Of a stretch of DNA of 64,000 nucleotides, positions 37,517-46,330 are shown piece after piece. The DNA is taken from NCBI RefSeq assembly GCF_004362145.1, contig NZ_SNXC01000017.1, positions 3,022 through 67,021 of the forward strand, given 5' to 3'. The position numbers were made by a program, and so were the translations under genes. Each line of letters starts with the position of its first letter. Position 1 is the first letter of the stretch. Under the pieces are notes generated by a model, which saw only the letters and a list, made by a program, of their open reading frames with translations, was not told the DNA's origin and did not search any database. The stretch is from Marinomonas balearica. GTDB lineage: Bacteria; Pseudomonadota; Gammaproteobacteria; Pseudomonadales; Marinomonadaceae.

Positions 37517-39031
37517 ATGACAAATAATCCTGACGGTATCGCCACACTCAATAAACAGATCGCTAAAGATTTAACGCTTTTGGAGCTGCCTTCGAAGTCG
37601 TGGGTCGAACAAAAATATCATAATGGCCAGCACGTTTGGGATGTGATTTTTGTTGGTGCGGGGATGTGTGGTCTTGCTGGTGCTGCGAAACTCAAGCTGG
37701 CAGGTGTGGACAATATAGTGCTGTACGATACAGCGCCAAAAGGACTAGAAGGACCATGGGAAACCTTTGCACGAATGGAGACCTTGCGCTCACCAAAAAC
37801 GCTCGCGGGACCTAGTCTTGGCATTCCTTCTCTGACCTTTCGTGCGTGGTATGAGGCACAATGGGGAGAAGATGGATTTGAGGCGCTGACGCTCGCCCCA
37901 AAAAATGTTTGGATGGACTATCTACGGTGGTATCGCGAAGTTTTATCTCTACCAGTTGTCAATGAAACTCGTGTTTTTGATGTTCAGGACGCGGGGGAAA
38001 ATATCATAGCAGTGAGCATCGAAGACAACAAAGGCCGTCGTATCCAATACTGCCGTCACCTCGTTTTAGCGACTGGGCGCTCTGGACTTGGCGGCGGTGC
38101 AGTTCCTGCCTTTTTGAAAAAGGTCGATCACCAATATTGGTCGCATAGTGCTGATCACATTGATTTTTCCACATTAATAAACAAGCGTGTGGTTGTTATT
38201 GGAGCTGGCGCGTCAGCAATGGACAATGCTGCGACAGCGCTTGAAGCGGGTGCGGCGCATGTCGATATGTTGATCCGCCGCAAAGAGATGCCGCGCATCA
38301 ACAAGATGACAGGCATTAGCTCGCAAGGCGTTGTGAATGGCATGCGTTTCTTGCCAGACGAGTGGAAATACAAATACTTTGCCTATGTAAACGAACAGCA
38401 AGTTCCACCACCACGTCCATCCACATTGCGCGTCACAGAGCACGAAAATGCCCGTATATTTTTGGGCTGCCCTGTAGAAGATGTGGTCGAAATAGACGGT
38501 CAGATTGCCGTCAAAACGCCGCTTCATACCTTTGAGGCAGATTTTCTGATAGCCGCCACTGGCTTTCGTAATGATTTTACAGGGCGAGCAGAATTTTCGG
38601 CCTTTTCCGAGCACATTCGCACTTGGAAAGACGGCGTTTACGATCCATCGATGGGCAAGCCTCTTTCGGGCATGTTGGATGCACCCTATCTGGGCGACAC
38701 CTTCGAATTTCTAGAAAAGCAGCAAGGATGTTGCCCGATGTTGTCACGAATCCATTGCTTCAATGATGCTGCAATGCTGTCCCACGGCAAGCTGTCTGGC
38801 GACATTCCAGCCATTTCTTCAGGCGCAGATCGACTCATGCGCGGCGTTGTCGCTGCATTGTTTGCAAGTGACGCTGAGATCTATTTTGAACGCCTTCAAG
38901 CGTACAATAGCCCTGAACTTGAGGGCGACGAGTGGGAAGACGCAAGCAAAAAGCTGCTTCCCAGAAAAGACCGCAAAAGTGGCTCAAATGCTTCAACCAT
39001 AGCAAAAGGAAACTTACATGACCAAACCTAG
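37517..39031 (+). CDS. Flavin-dependent monooxygenase / NAD(P)-binding oxidoreductase (FMO/BVMO-like)
   Basis: 504 residues. Two Rossmann motifs are visible: VIFVGAGMCGLAGAAK for FAD (about residue 38) and VVVIGAGASAMDNAATALEAG for NAD(P)H (about residue 221), the arrangement of class B flavin monooxygenases. A FATGY-like motif appears as IAATGFRNDF. No signal peptide. The gene overlaps tctC by 14 bp, so oxygenation and uptake are expressed together. Whether it is a Baeyer-Villiger or N-oxygenating enzyme cannot be told. Confidence 0.8.
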   Translation: MTNNPDGIATLNKQIAKDLTLLELPSKSWVEQKYHNGQHVWDVIFVGAGMCGLAGAAKLKLAGVDNIVLYDTAPKGLEGPWETFARMETLRSPKTLAGPSLGIPSLTFRAWYEAQWGEDGFEALTLAPKNVWMDYLRWYREVLSLPVVNETRVFDVQDAGENIIAVSIEDNKGRRIQYCRHLVLATGRSGLGGGAVPAFLKKVDHQYWSHSADHIDFSTLINKRVVVIGAGASAMDNAATALEAGAAHVDMLIRRKEMPRINKMTGISSQGVVNGMRFLPDEWKYKYFAYVNEQQVPPPRPSTLRVTEHENARIFLGCPVEDVVEIDGQIAVKTPLHTFEADFLIAATGFRNDFTGRAEFSAFSEHIRTWKDGVYDPSMGKPLSGMLDAPYLGDTFEFLEKQQGCCPMLSRIHCFNDAAMLSHGKLSGDIPAISSGADRLMRGVVAALFASDAEIYFERLQAYNSPELEGDEWEDASKKLLPRKDRKSGSNASTIAKGNLHDQT

Positions 39032-39989
39032 ATTTTCACTTTCATTAATCGCAGCTATTGGCCTTACGGTGCTAAGTTCGACCGCTGCCATAGCCCAAAA
39101 TTACCCAGACCATGCCATAGACGTAATAGTGGCATTTAATCCCGGCGGCGGCACAGATGTTGCTGCTCGAACAATCGAGCCTTACATCGAGAAATACCTT
39201 GGCGAAGATCTGGTAATCATCAACAAACCTGGAGCAGGGGGCGAAGTTGGTTTCTCATTGCTCGCGACAGGAAAAAAAGATGGTTATACGATGGGCTTCA
39301 TCAACTTGCCTGCCATGTACAGCTATTCTTACGAACGCGACACAGCCTATTCCCCTAAAAGCTTCACTGGTGTTGCCAACCTTGTATATGATCCAGGTGT
39401 GATCGTTGTGCGCTCCGACAGCACATTAAAAACTCTACAAGATCTGGTCGATTACGGCACAAAAAATCCAGGCGCTTTGCCAATCGGTACATCCGGTTCG
39501 ATTGGTTCATCAGAACATATTGCCATCCTTGGTGTTGAAGCGGCAACAGGCGCCAAATTCAACCACGTACCATTCGGCGCAACAGCACCTTTGCGAACAG
39601 CACTTTTGGGTGGCCATATTCAGGTCGCAGCTTTTAACCTGTCTGAAGCTACTGAGTATGTTAAAGATGGTTCAATGCGTCTACTCGGTGTCATGAGTGA
39701 TAAGCGCAATGCAATGTCGCCGGACACACCGACATTCCGTGAGCAAGGCGTAGATGTTATCTCTGGTTCTTCGCGTGGCCTTGCAGTTTCGGCAGGAACA
39801 GACCCTAAAGTGGTTGCGATCTTGTCAGCAGCGGTTGAAAAAGCGGTTAATGATCCGGAATATCTTGCCAAAGCGAAAGCAGCTGGTGTTCCAGTGCACT
39901 ATATCGGTGGTGCGGATTACGATGTGTTCCTTTCCCAAGTTAGCGCATCTTTAGATGCAGCTTGGGCGGCAACGCCTTGGAGTAAATAA
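39018..39989 (+). CDS. tctC: Tripartite tricarboxylate transporter binding protein (TctC/Bug family)
   Basis: 323 residues. A Sec signal peptide (cleavage after TAAIAQ, about residue 27) precedes the Bug signature VIVAFNPGGGTDVAARTIEPYI and KPGAGGEVGF. It captures a carboxylate in the periplasm for TctAB. Ribosome site AAAGGA. Its start lies within the end of the monooxygenase gene. The ligand is likely an organic acid metabolised by the same operon. Confidence 0.93.
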   Translation: MTKPRFSLSLIAAIGLTVLSSTAAIAQNYPDHAIDVIVAFNPGGGTDVAARTIEPYIEKYLGEDLVIINKPGAGGEVGFSLLATGKKDGYTMGFINLPAMYSYSYERDTAYSPKSFTGVANLVYDPGVIVVRSDSTLKTLQDLVDYGTKNPGALPIGTSGSIGSSEHIAILGVEAATGAKFNHVPFGATAPLRTALLGGHIQVAAFNLSEATEYVKDGSMRLLGVMSDKRNAMSPDTPTFREQGVDVISGSSRGLAVSAGTDPKVVAILSAAVEKAVNDPEYLAKAKAAGVPVHYIGGADYDVFLSQVSASLDAAWAATPWSK

Positions 39990-40061
39990 GCCACAAGGCT
40001 TTCAATGGGTCACAGTGCAGAGCGCTGTGACCCTATTAGATTCCACATTAGGAGCAACTCT

Positions 40062-40535
40062 ATGAGCTTTCGTATAGCCGAATGTTCCGCCGCAGCGGGC
40101 ATGATTTTATTGGTAATTATCGGATGGTTTCAAATCAGTGATCTGCCTACGGACGCACGCATGTTCCCAGCAGCGCTGCTCTTGATCATCGGTATATTAT
40201 CCACGGCTTTGCTCGTTCGCGGCATTATAGGCAAAGCGGCACATTTTCTTAACGATGAAGCAAAACAATGGCGATTTGCGATTTCAGGCAAACGTATGTT
40301 CATCGGGTTTGCAATGCTGGCGCTGTATTTTTTGACCTTACCCTACCTTGGTTTTTTCACTACTTCGTTCATCTTGATCATCGGCATAGCCAAGGGCGCT
40401 GGATATCATAAACCCATACCTCTTATCTGCTCGGCACTCGGGTTCTGCATTTTTGTGTATGCGATTTTTGTGGCGCTCTTTGAACGGCCTCTACCTGAAG
40501 AGTTCTTTGTAACGCTTCTCTCGACCTCTTTTTAA
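40062..40535 (+). CDS. tctB: Tripartite tricarboxylate transporter small membrane subunit (TctB)
   Basis: 157 residues from the ATG at 40062, which has AGGAG upstream; an earlier start at 40005 is unsupported. Four hydrophobic segments (starting GMILLVIIGWFQI, MFPAALLLIIGIL, MFIGFAMLALYFL, ALGFCIFVYAIFV) fit TctB. It lies between tctC and tctA. Confidence 0.9.
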   Translation: MSFRIAECSAAAGMILLVIIGWFQISDLPTDARMFPAALLLIIGILSTALLVRGIIGKAAHFLNDEAKQWRFAISGKRMFIGFAMLALYFLTLPYLGFFTTSFILIIGIAKGAGYHKPIPLICSALGFCIFVYAIFVALFERPLPEEFFVTLLSTSF

Positions 40536-40544
40536 GGACATATG

Positions 40545-42038
40545 ATGGAAACGCTTCAAGCTATTTTTCACGCTCTTCCTGCTGTTCTTGCATGGCACAA
40601 TGTTCTGGCTATGGTCGTTGGCACCCTTGCCGGAATGGTAGTCGGATCACTTCCAGGCCTGACCGCGACGATGGCGATTGCGGTATTAATCCCACTGACA
40701 TTCTCAATGTCACCTCTTGTGGCGCTAGGGATTATGGCTGGCATATACAACGGTGCTATGTATGGTGGCGCCGTACCGGCTATTTTGCTCAATGTACCGG
40801 GCACTCCACCCTCCATTGTGACAACTTTCGATGGCTACCCATTGGCTAAACAGGGCCGTGCAGCTCTAGCACTTAAAGTGGCCTGTTGGTCCTCTGCGAT
40901 CGGTGGAGCGCTCAGTGCGATTTCATTAATGGCGCTCGCACCACCATTAGTCTTGGTCACCTTACTCTTTGGACCTTCGGAGTATTTTTGGCTTGGGATC
41001 TTGGGCATGTCGTCCATCGCAATACTACTTGGAAAAGATCCGATCAAAGGCTTGATTGCTGCTGCAATTGGCTTGCTTCTTGGGACGGTTGGATCGGATG
41101 TTGTCACGGGACAACAGCGTTTTACATTCGGCCGACTCGAGCTTATCGACGGCATTAACCTACTGGTTATTCTAACAGGACTCTATGCAATCCCGCCGGC
41201 CATTCGAATGATTGAAAAACGATACAGCGAAAATACAGAACGAATCGAAATCAAAGGTCATCCTGACGATGGATTCTTTAAAAATTTCAAGTACTTATTG
41301 CCTACATGGTTGCGCTCATCCCTGATCGGTATTGGTGTCGGTATATTACCTGCGACAGGTGGGTCGATGGCGGCTTTTCTCGCTTACAATGAAGTTCGCC
41401 GGACAGCCAAGAACCCAGAACTTTTTGGAAAAGGTGATATTCGCGGCGTCGCAGCTGCGGAAACCGGCAACAACTCGGACAACTCTGCCGCAATGATCCC
41501 CGCCTTGGTTCTAGGAGTACCAGGAAGTGGCGTTTCTGCAGTGATACTCGCAGGTCTTTTGGTACATGGCTTACAGCCTGGTCCGCAATTATTCCGCGAT
41601 ACACCGGACATTGTTTACGGCTTTATGTGGCAGATGCTCTTTACTTCTTTCATGCTCTTTGCACTGGGTGGAAATATTGCGACACGTCTATTTTCTCAAG
41701 TAATGCGCTTACCACAAGTGATCCTTGCGCCAATGATCATGTGCCTGACACTCGTTGGGATTTATGCACTATCCAATGACATGTTCAATGTATGGATTAT
41801 GTTCGGAATGGGTATAGTTGGCTATATTCTCAATCGTCTGGACTTCCCACTTGCACCGATTGTCTTGGGTCTCGTTCTTGGAAACATGATTGAACAAAAC
41901 CTGCGACTGACAATGTTGATCCATCAAGGTGATCTCACAGCACTTATTGCATCTCCGCTTTCTAAAGTGCTTTTTGGTCTATGTCTGATATTGTGCGTCG
42001 TACCAATTTTTCGCCGTCTACGCAGAGCAAAGTCTTAG
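40545..42038 (+). CDS. tctA: Tripartite tricarboxylate transporter large membrane subunit (TctA)
   Basis: About 497 residues; the ATG at 40545 has better spacing to AAGGA than the one at 40542. It has about 11-12 membrane segments with the family motifs VGSLPGLTATMAIAVLIPLTF and MYGGAVPAILLNVPGTPPSIVTTFDGYPLAKQG near the start, and GVPGSGVSAVILAGLL later. It carries the carboxylate across the inner membrane using ion gradients. It is the last gene of the island operon. Confidence 0.95.
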   Translation: METLQAIFHALPAVLAWHNVLAMVVGTLAGMVVGSLPGLTATMAIAVLIPLTFSMSPLVALGIMAGIYNGAMYGGAVPAILLNVPGTPPSIVTTFDGYPLAKQGRAALALKVACWSSAIGGALSAISLMALAPPLVLVTLLFGPSEYFWLGILGMSSIAILLGKDPIKGLIAAAIGLLLGTVGSDVVTGQQRFTFGRLELIDGINLLVILTGLYAIPPAIRMIEKRYSENTERIEIKGHPDDGFFKNFKYLLPTWLRSSLIGIGVGILPATGGSMAAFLAYNEVRRTAKNPELFGKGDIRGVAAAETGNNSDNSAAMIPALVLGVPGSGVSAVILAGLLVHGLQPGPQLFRDTPDIVYGFMWQMLFTSFMLFALGGNIATRLFSQVMRLPQVILAPMIMCLTLVGIYALSNDMFNVWIMFGMGIVGYILNRLDFPLAPIVLGLVLGNMIEQNLRLTMLIHQGDLTALIASPLSKVLFGLCLILCVVPIFRRLRRAKS

Positions 42039-42181
42039 TTGAGCAATTGTGGCCAGCTTCATGTTGGCCCACTCTTGTTTTTCAAACCCTAGGAAACATG
42101 CGATCAAGTAGAGCTGCATGCCTTAACATTCTGAAAAGCCCAATATCAGTCAGTAATTTGGGTGGTTTATCACTTTTCTAA

Positions 42182-42376
42182 GGAACCTCTGAAAAAAGAC
42201 GAACTTATGGCATGATTCTCTTTATTTCTTTCGACTTGGAACAATACCATGGATCAACTCAGCTTTTCCGATGCCGAACATAACTGCAAGCGTAAACAAA
42301 CAAAACGCGAACGCTTTCTTTTAGAAATGGATAAGGTGATTCCTTGGAAACGCTTAGAAGGGTTGATCTCGCCTCA
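42182..42376 (+). mobile_element. IS5-family element B, left-end fragment
   Basis: It begins with a terminal-repeat-like GGAACCTCTGAAAAAAGAC and includes the first codons of a transposase from the ATG at 42249. It is cut off at the 111-bp repeat. It differs in sequence from fragment A, so the two came from different IS5-group elements. Confidence 0.75.
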
Positions 42377-42491
42377 TTACCCAAATTTTACCACGCTTAA
42401 CGGCGTGGTTTTTTTTGCCTTATTTTTTGTTTCACATTTCCATGGTCTTTTTAAGCAATACCTGAATGAAGGCAGAGATTTGTCGTTTTAG
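42249..42491 (+). pseudogene. IS5-family transposase, N-terminal fragment B
   Basis: The start MDQLSFSDAEHNCKRKQTKR and FLLEMDKVIPWKRLEGLISPHYP match the conserved IS5-group N-terminus. After HYP the frame enters the 111-bp repeat and stops shortly after. No catalytic core remains. Confidence 0.83.
42377..42487 (+). repeat. 111-bp direct repeat, right copy
   Basis: Twin of 34946-35056 with two visible mismatches. It contains the same terminator hairpin at 42390-42416. Confidence 0.93.
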
Positions 42492-42556
42492 TGCTTGTTT
42501 AAGAATGTGCCGACGAGTACGTTAATCTTGATACTTGGCCAGAGTTTACTCTATTC

Positions 42557-43189
42557 ATGTCGTTCATCTTAAAAAACATAAGATTCAATGGAGTGGGTTT
42601 TTGCTTGCTGCTTTTTACTGCAAGTGCATACTCGCAAGAATGGAAGCTATATTCAAAAAGCACCTCAGTGGCTGTGTATTCGCGGCTAACGGAGGTAGGT
42701 CTAGAGGTCAAAGCGATTGCGACGGTGAGGTCTAAGCCAGACGCATTGCTTAAGCTTCTGGAGGATACCGACGCTGCTTCTCAGTGGATAGCAAACTGCA
42801 AAGCCGTTGTGGTGAAAGCTCGCCCGTCAATAAAAGAGCGATTAGTTCATTCCTATTACAATGCGCCGTGGCCTGTGCGGGATAGAGATATGGTGACGTA
42901 CTCTTATGTTGTGTCTGATGGAGACGGAAAAGGCTATCGAATCGAAGTGACCGATGTAGGGCAAGATTTCCCTCAAGATCCTGCCTACGTTCGGATGGAG
43001 CAAGTGTCTGGTATGTGGCGTATTAAAACGATAAGCGATCAGCGTGTCCAAATATCGTATCAAGGTCGTGGAAGCGCTGCTGGTGCAATACCGAAATGGC
43101 TCTCAAACAAGCTATTGTTAGAATCTACAGCGGAGACATTTGAGAATTTAACGAAGATGATCGTTAAAATGAAATATCAGAAAGGTTAA
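42557..43189 (+). CDS. Exported START-domain lipid-binding-like protein
   Basis: 210 residues. A signal peptide (GVGFCLLLFTASAYSQ, cleavage near residue 26) is followed by a START-like domain (VEVKAIATVRSKPDALLKLLEDTDAASQWIANC, SYYNAPWPVRDRDMVTYS, MWRIKTISDQRVQISYQ). Such proteins bind lipids or other hydrophobic ligands in a helix-grip fold. The ribosome site is weak. It is the first gene right of the island and faces the PotA-like gene. Function in bacteria is mostly unknown. Confidence 0.8.
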   Translation: MSFILKNIRFNGVGFCLLLFTASAYSQEWKLYSKSTSVAVYSRLTEVGLEVKAIATVRSKPDALLKLLEDTDAASQWIANCKAVVVKARPSIKERLVHSYYNAPWPVRDRDMVTYSYVVSDGDGKGYRIEVTDVGQDFPQDPAYVRMEQVSGMWRIKTISDQRVQISYQGRGSAAGAIPKWLSNKLLLESTAETFENLTKMIVKMKYQKG

Positions 43190-43306
43190 CGTACGCGGAA
43201 CGGAGGCAAGAAGCGCACTTTGGGTCGTATGATATTCGTTCGAAATCTTCTTCTCTAATGGAACTCATACGAACGCAGAGTGCGTTGGATAACAAAAGCC
43301 TTCTAG

Positions 43307-44452
43307 TTAAGAAGCGTCCTTCTCAATGTCACTGCGTTCCCATTTTGAATACACTGAACTGTGCTGAACTTTCCAACGCAATCGAACTTTGGCTCCGGGT
43401 TCAATTTCTGGAAGGTCTGTCGCAATGGATTTACTCGTGACCAAAGACCCGTCGGCAGTAGTGATACTGCATGTCAGGCTCTCCCCTAAAAAGACGGATT
43501 CATTAACCGTACCAAACGCCTCGTTCTCATCGGTTTGTATGGGAGACTGCGTTGCTTGGTCTTCGCTAAGAACCTGAAGGTTTTCAGGGCGAATCATAAG
43601 CAGTGCTTGTTGATTAAATGGAACGTCGTGCTCGCTGTCTAACTGGATTGTTTGTCCTTCAAATGTGGCAGAGTTAGGCCCACTTACTTTTACTTTTAGG
43701 AAGTTAGAGCTTCCTAAGAAAGACGCAACAAAGGCATTGGGTGGTTTACGGTATAAGTCTTTGCCTGTGCCTAAACCAACGATTTTACCTTCTTTGAAGA
43801 TTGCGATGCGCTCTGATAAACGCATGGCTTCATCCTGATCGTGTGTGACGTAAATGATGGTGATGCCAAGTCTTTTATGGAGTAAACGCAACTCATCTTG
43901 CAAGTCTTCTCGTAGTTTTTTATCCAAGGCTCCTAATGGTTCATCCATCAGCAATATATCTGGCTCGTATACAAGTGCTCTAGCAATCGCAACGCGTTGC
44001 TTTTGACCTCCTGAAAGCATGGAAGGGCGACGATCTGCAAATGTTTCTAATTGAACCAGCTTTAGAATGTCATCGACTTTCTTATCTCGTTCCGCTTTTG
44101 GGATCTTTCGAATATCTAAAGGGAAGCCAATATTGTCACGCACGTTCATATGAGGGAACAGGGAGTAGTGTTGAAACACCATTCCTATACCGCGTTTGTG
44201 CGATGGAATTTGAATAAGCGAATGTTCGTTTAATAATATTTCGCCAGAGGTCGGTGTTTCGAACCCAGCAATCATAGACAGCGTCGTACTTTTACCAGAC
44301 CCACTGGAGCCTAAAAAGGTAAGAAACTCACCTTTTTGAATGTTTAGATTGATGTGATCAACCGCGGTAAAGTTGCCGTATTCCTTGTTTAGAGACTGTA
44401 AACACACTAAAGGGGAATGGGAAGAAGTGCCGTTGTTTGTTTGTAAGCTCAT
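43307..44452 (-). CDS. ABC importer ATPase (PotA-like)
   Basis: 381 residues. Walker A GSSGSGKST, signature LSGGQKQRVAIARAL and Walker B ILLMDEPLGALDKK are intact; the C-terminal ~130 residues form the TOBE regulatory domain. It energises the adjacent PotBCD-like importer of polyamines, opines or similar. AGGAG ribosome site. It is the last gene of a four-gene leftward operon controlled by a GntR-type operator. Confidence 0.95.
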   Translation of the reverse strand: MSLQTNNGTSSHSPLVCLQSLNKEYGNFTAVDHINLNIQKGEFLTFLGSSGSGKSTTLSMIAGFETPTSGEILLNEHSLIQIPSHKRGIGMVFQHYSLFPHMNVRDNIGFPLDIRKIPKAERDKKVDDILKLVQLETFADRRPSMLSGGQKQRVAIARALVYEPDILLMDEPLGALDKKLREDLQDELRLLHKRLGITIIYVTHDQDEAMRLSERIAIFKEGKIVGLGTGKDLYRKPPNAFVASFLGSSNFLKVKVSGPNSATFEGQTIQLDSEHDVPFNQQALLMIRPENLQVLSEDQATQSPIQTDENEAFGTVNESVFLGESLTCSITTADGSLVTSKSIATDLPEIEPGAKVRLRWKVQHSSVYSKWERSDIEKDAS

Positions 44453-44473
44453 ATCGATTCTCCTAGTGAGTGG

Positions 44474-45277
44474 TTAACGGTTGCTGTATCGACGGGCAAG
44501 GCCAGCCATAACCATAATGATTAAAGAAAGAAAAATAAGAAGGGTCGATGCAACCGCGATGACAGGTGTAAGATCTTGTCGTAATGTCGACCACATTTTT
44601 ACTGGCAGTGTTTGCAATTCTGGACTGGCCATCATGACGCTGATTACAACCTCATCCCATGAAACAAGAAAGGCGAATAGAGCGCCTGCGAAGATACCCG
44701 GTTTAATAGAAGGGAAAGTCACCTTGAAAATGGCTTGTAGACGATGTGCTCCACAGATTACTGCCGCGTCTTCAATGGATTTATCGAATAAGCGTAATGA
44801 ATTGATAATCGAGATGACGGCGAACGGTAAAGCAACAATGACGTGACTCACGACAAAAGCAAACAGCGTTCCTGTTAGGCCTAAGTTTAAAAAGACGCCA
44901 TAAACGGCGACTGCAATGATCACCACAGGGACAATCATCGGAAGGGTAAAAAGGCTGTATAAGTAGTCCCGACCTTTAAATTTTCCGCGTACTAAAGCAA
45001 ACGACGCAGGCAGCGCGATTAGTGTTGCGATAACGGATGTCAGCAAAGCGACTTGGAGGCTTGTCATTGCCGAGTCGATCCACTGTGGGTTTTCAAAAAA
45101 CTTTTCGTACCATTTTAACGTCCATTTTGGCGGTGGAAACACCAACCAACGAGACGAGCCAAACGACAAAGCAACGATAAAGAAGATAGGGAGCGCTAAA
45201 AAAGCCGCAATCGCGCCAGTGATTACATACAGCGATGATTTAAGCTTCCATCCCATAGAACCTTGAGAAAGTAGCAT
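44474..45277 (-). CDS. ABC importer permease (PotC-like)
   Basis: 267 residues from the ATG at 45277, which has AGGAG upstream and begins 2 bp after the previous gene's stop; a longer frame to 45394 overlaps that gene. It has about six membrane segments and the EAA loop (IEDAAVICGAHRLQAIFKVTFPSIKPGI). Confidence 0.93.
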   Translation of the reverse strand: MLLSQGSMGWKLKSSLYVITGAIAAFLALPIFFIVALSFGSSRWLVFPPPKWTLKWYEKFFENPQWIDSAMTSLQVALLTSVIATLIALPASFALVRGKFKGRDYLYSLFTLPMIVPVVIIAVAVYGVFLNLGLTGTLFAFVVSHVIVALPFAVISIINSLRLFDKSIEDAAVICGAHRLQAIFKVTFPSIKPGIFAGALFAFLVSWDEVVISVMMASPELQTLPVKMWSTLRQDLTPVIAVASTLLIFLSLIIMVMAGLARRYSNR

Positions 45278-45279
45278 AA

Positions 45280-46131
45280 CTAGGCTCCTGTATTTGTTGA
45301 AACGGGTGAATCTGTTTGTACTTTCAGATAAAAGTAAAACATCACAATCGTTAGAATGATGAGCAATGCGGCCGACGCACTTGCAAGCCCCCAATTTAAG
45401 AAGGTTTGGATTTGCTGAACGATAAATTCAGGCAACATCATGTTCTCAACGCCTCCTAGTAATGCCGGAGTAACGTAGTAACCCAATGACATAACAAACA
45501 CCATTAAAGCGCCTGAAAATAGACCGGGCTTACAAAGAGGTAAGAAAATTCTAAAGAAAACGGTGCGTGCTGGCGCGCCACAAATCGAAGCTGCCTGCAA
45601 AACCATTGGATCGATCGCACTCATACACGCCTGCAAAGGCAAAACAACGAATGGGATCATAATGTAGCTCATACCGATAATTACGCCGGTTAGGTTGTGA
45701 ACCATTGTGATGGGCTCGTCAATAATCCCAATCGCCATTAAGGTTTTATTTATAACACCGGAGGTTTGAAGCAATACCAACCATGAATACGTTCGAGCAA
45801 GCAAGCTTGTCCACATTGACAAGAGAATCACACCCAGAAGCCAGCGTCCCCAGCCATTTGGCATGAGCGTAATGCACCAAGCGAGAGGGAAACCGAGCAC
45901 GAGTGAAATAACGGTCACCAGAGTGGCTACGAGAAAGGTGTTAGAAAGAACTTGAACATAGGTCGATGTGGCTAGAAGTTGTTCAAAGTTTTGCAAGCCG
46001 AAACTTGGCTCAGTTAAACTTCTGAGTAAAAGACCTGCTAGGGGGATGAGAAAAAATACACATAAAAACAGCAGAATAGGGATTAATAGAGTACCTTCCC
46101 GCCACTTTTTTCTCGACAAAGTCATATACAT
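45280..46131 (-). CDS. ABC importer permease (PotB-like)
   Basis: 283 residues, six membrane segments, EAA loop VLQAASICGAPARTVFFRIFLPLCKPGL. It starts at the first of two close ATGs (46131, 46125). It is transcribed with the binding protein and the other importer subunits. Confidence 0.92.
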   Translation of the reverse strand: MYMTLSRKKWREGTLLIPILLFLCVFFLIPLAGLLLRSLTEPSFGLQNFEQLLATSTYVQVLSNTFLVATLVTVISLVLGFPLAWCITLMPNGWGRWLLGVILLSMWTSLLARTYSWLVLLQTSGVINKTLMAIGIIDEPITMVHNLTGVIIGMSYIMIPFVVLPLQACMSAIDPMVLQAASICGAPARTVFFRIFLPLCKPGLFSGALMVFVMSLGYYVTPALLGGVENMMLPEFIVQQIQTFLNWGLASASAALLIILTIVMFYFYLKVQTDSPVSTNTGA

Positions 46132-46330
46132 GGTTGCGTACCTTAAAGCGTGAAAACAGTGCTATACGATGTGTATCGTGCAGATGGAGTTCTCTTAATA
46201 CTGGGCTTTTAATTCTGGACAAAGCAGGATGGCGCAGGCCTTCCTAAAACAGTGGACTGATGAATTGCCCTGATAATGAAGTCGCTATCAGGGCAATAAA
46301 ACCAAAGTTAAAACCGAAGCTTATTAAGGT

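Larger units (their letters stand above)
34946..42487. mobile_element. Probable acquired island bounded by 111-bp direct repeats and IS5 fragments
   Basis: A 111-bp sequence at 34946-35056 recurs in the same orientation at 42377-42487 with two mismatches by eye. Inside each repeat lies a fragment of a different IS5-family element, with their 5' ends facing inward. Cargo: LysR regulator, CMD/AhpD-like pair, flavin monooxygenase and tctCBA. The cargo looks richer in GC and more alphaproteobacterial in style than its neighbours (impression, not computed). The arrangement fits single-crossover integration of a circular DNA through the 111-bp sequence. Confidence 0.6.
42039..42556. other. Gene-free interval at the island's right edge
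   Basis: 518 bp holding the IS5 fragment B, the right 111-bp repeat with its terminator, and the short leader of the START-domain gene. No intact gene. Confidence 0.8.

Noticed and set aside
41981-42181. Rightward ORF of 66 aa at the tctA end
   Set aside because: Out-of-frame overlap of the tctA end; no ribosome site.
34946-42487. Classical IS5 composite transposon
   Set aside because: The flanking IS fragments come from different elements, both lack their right ends, and the shared 111-bp repeats are direct rather than part of the IS ends.
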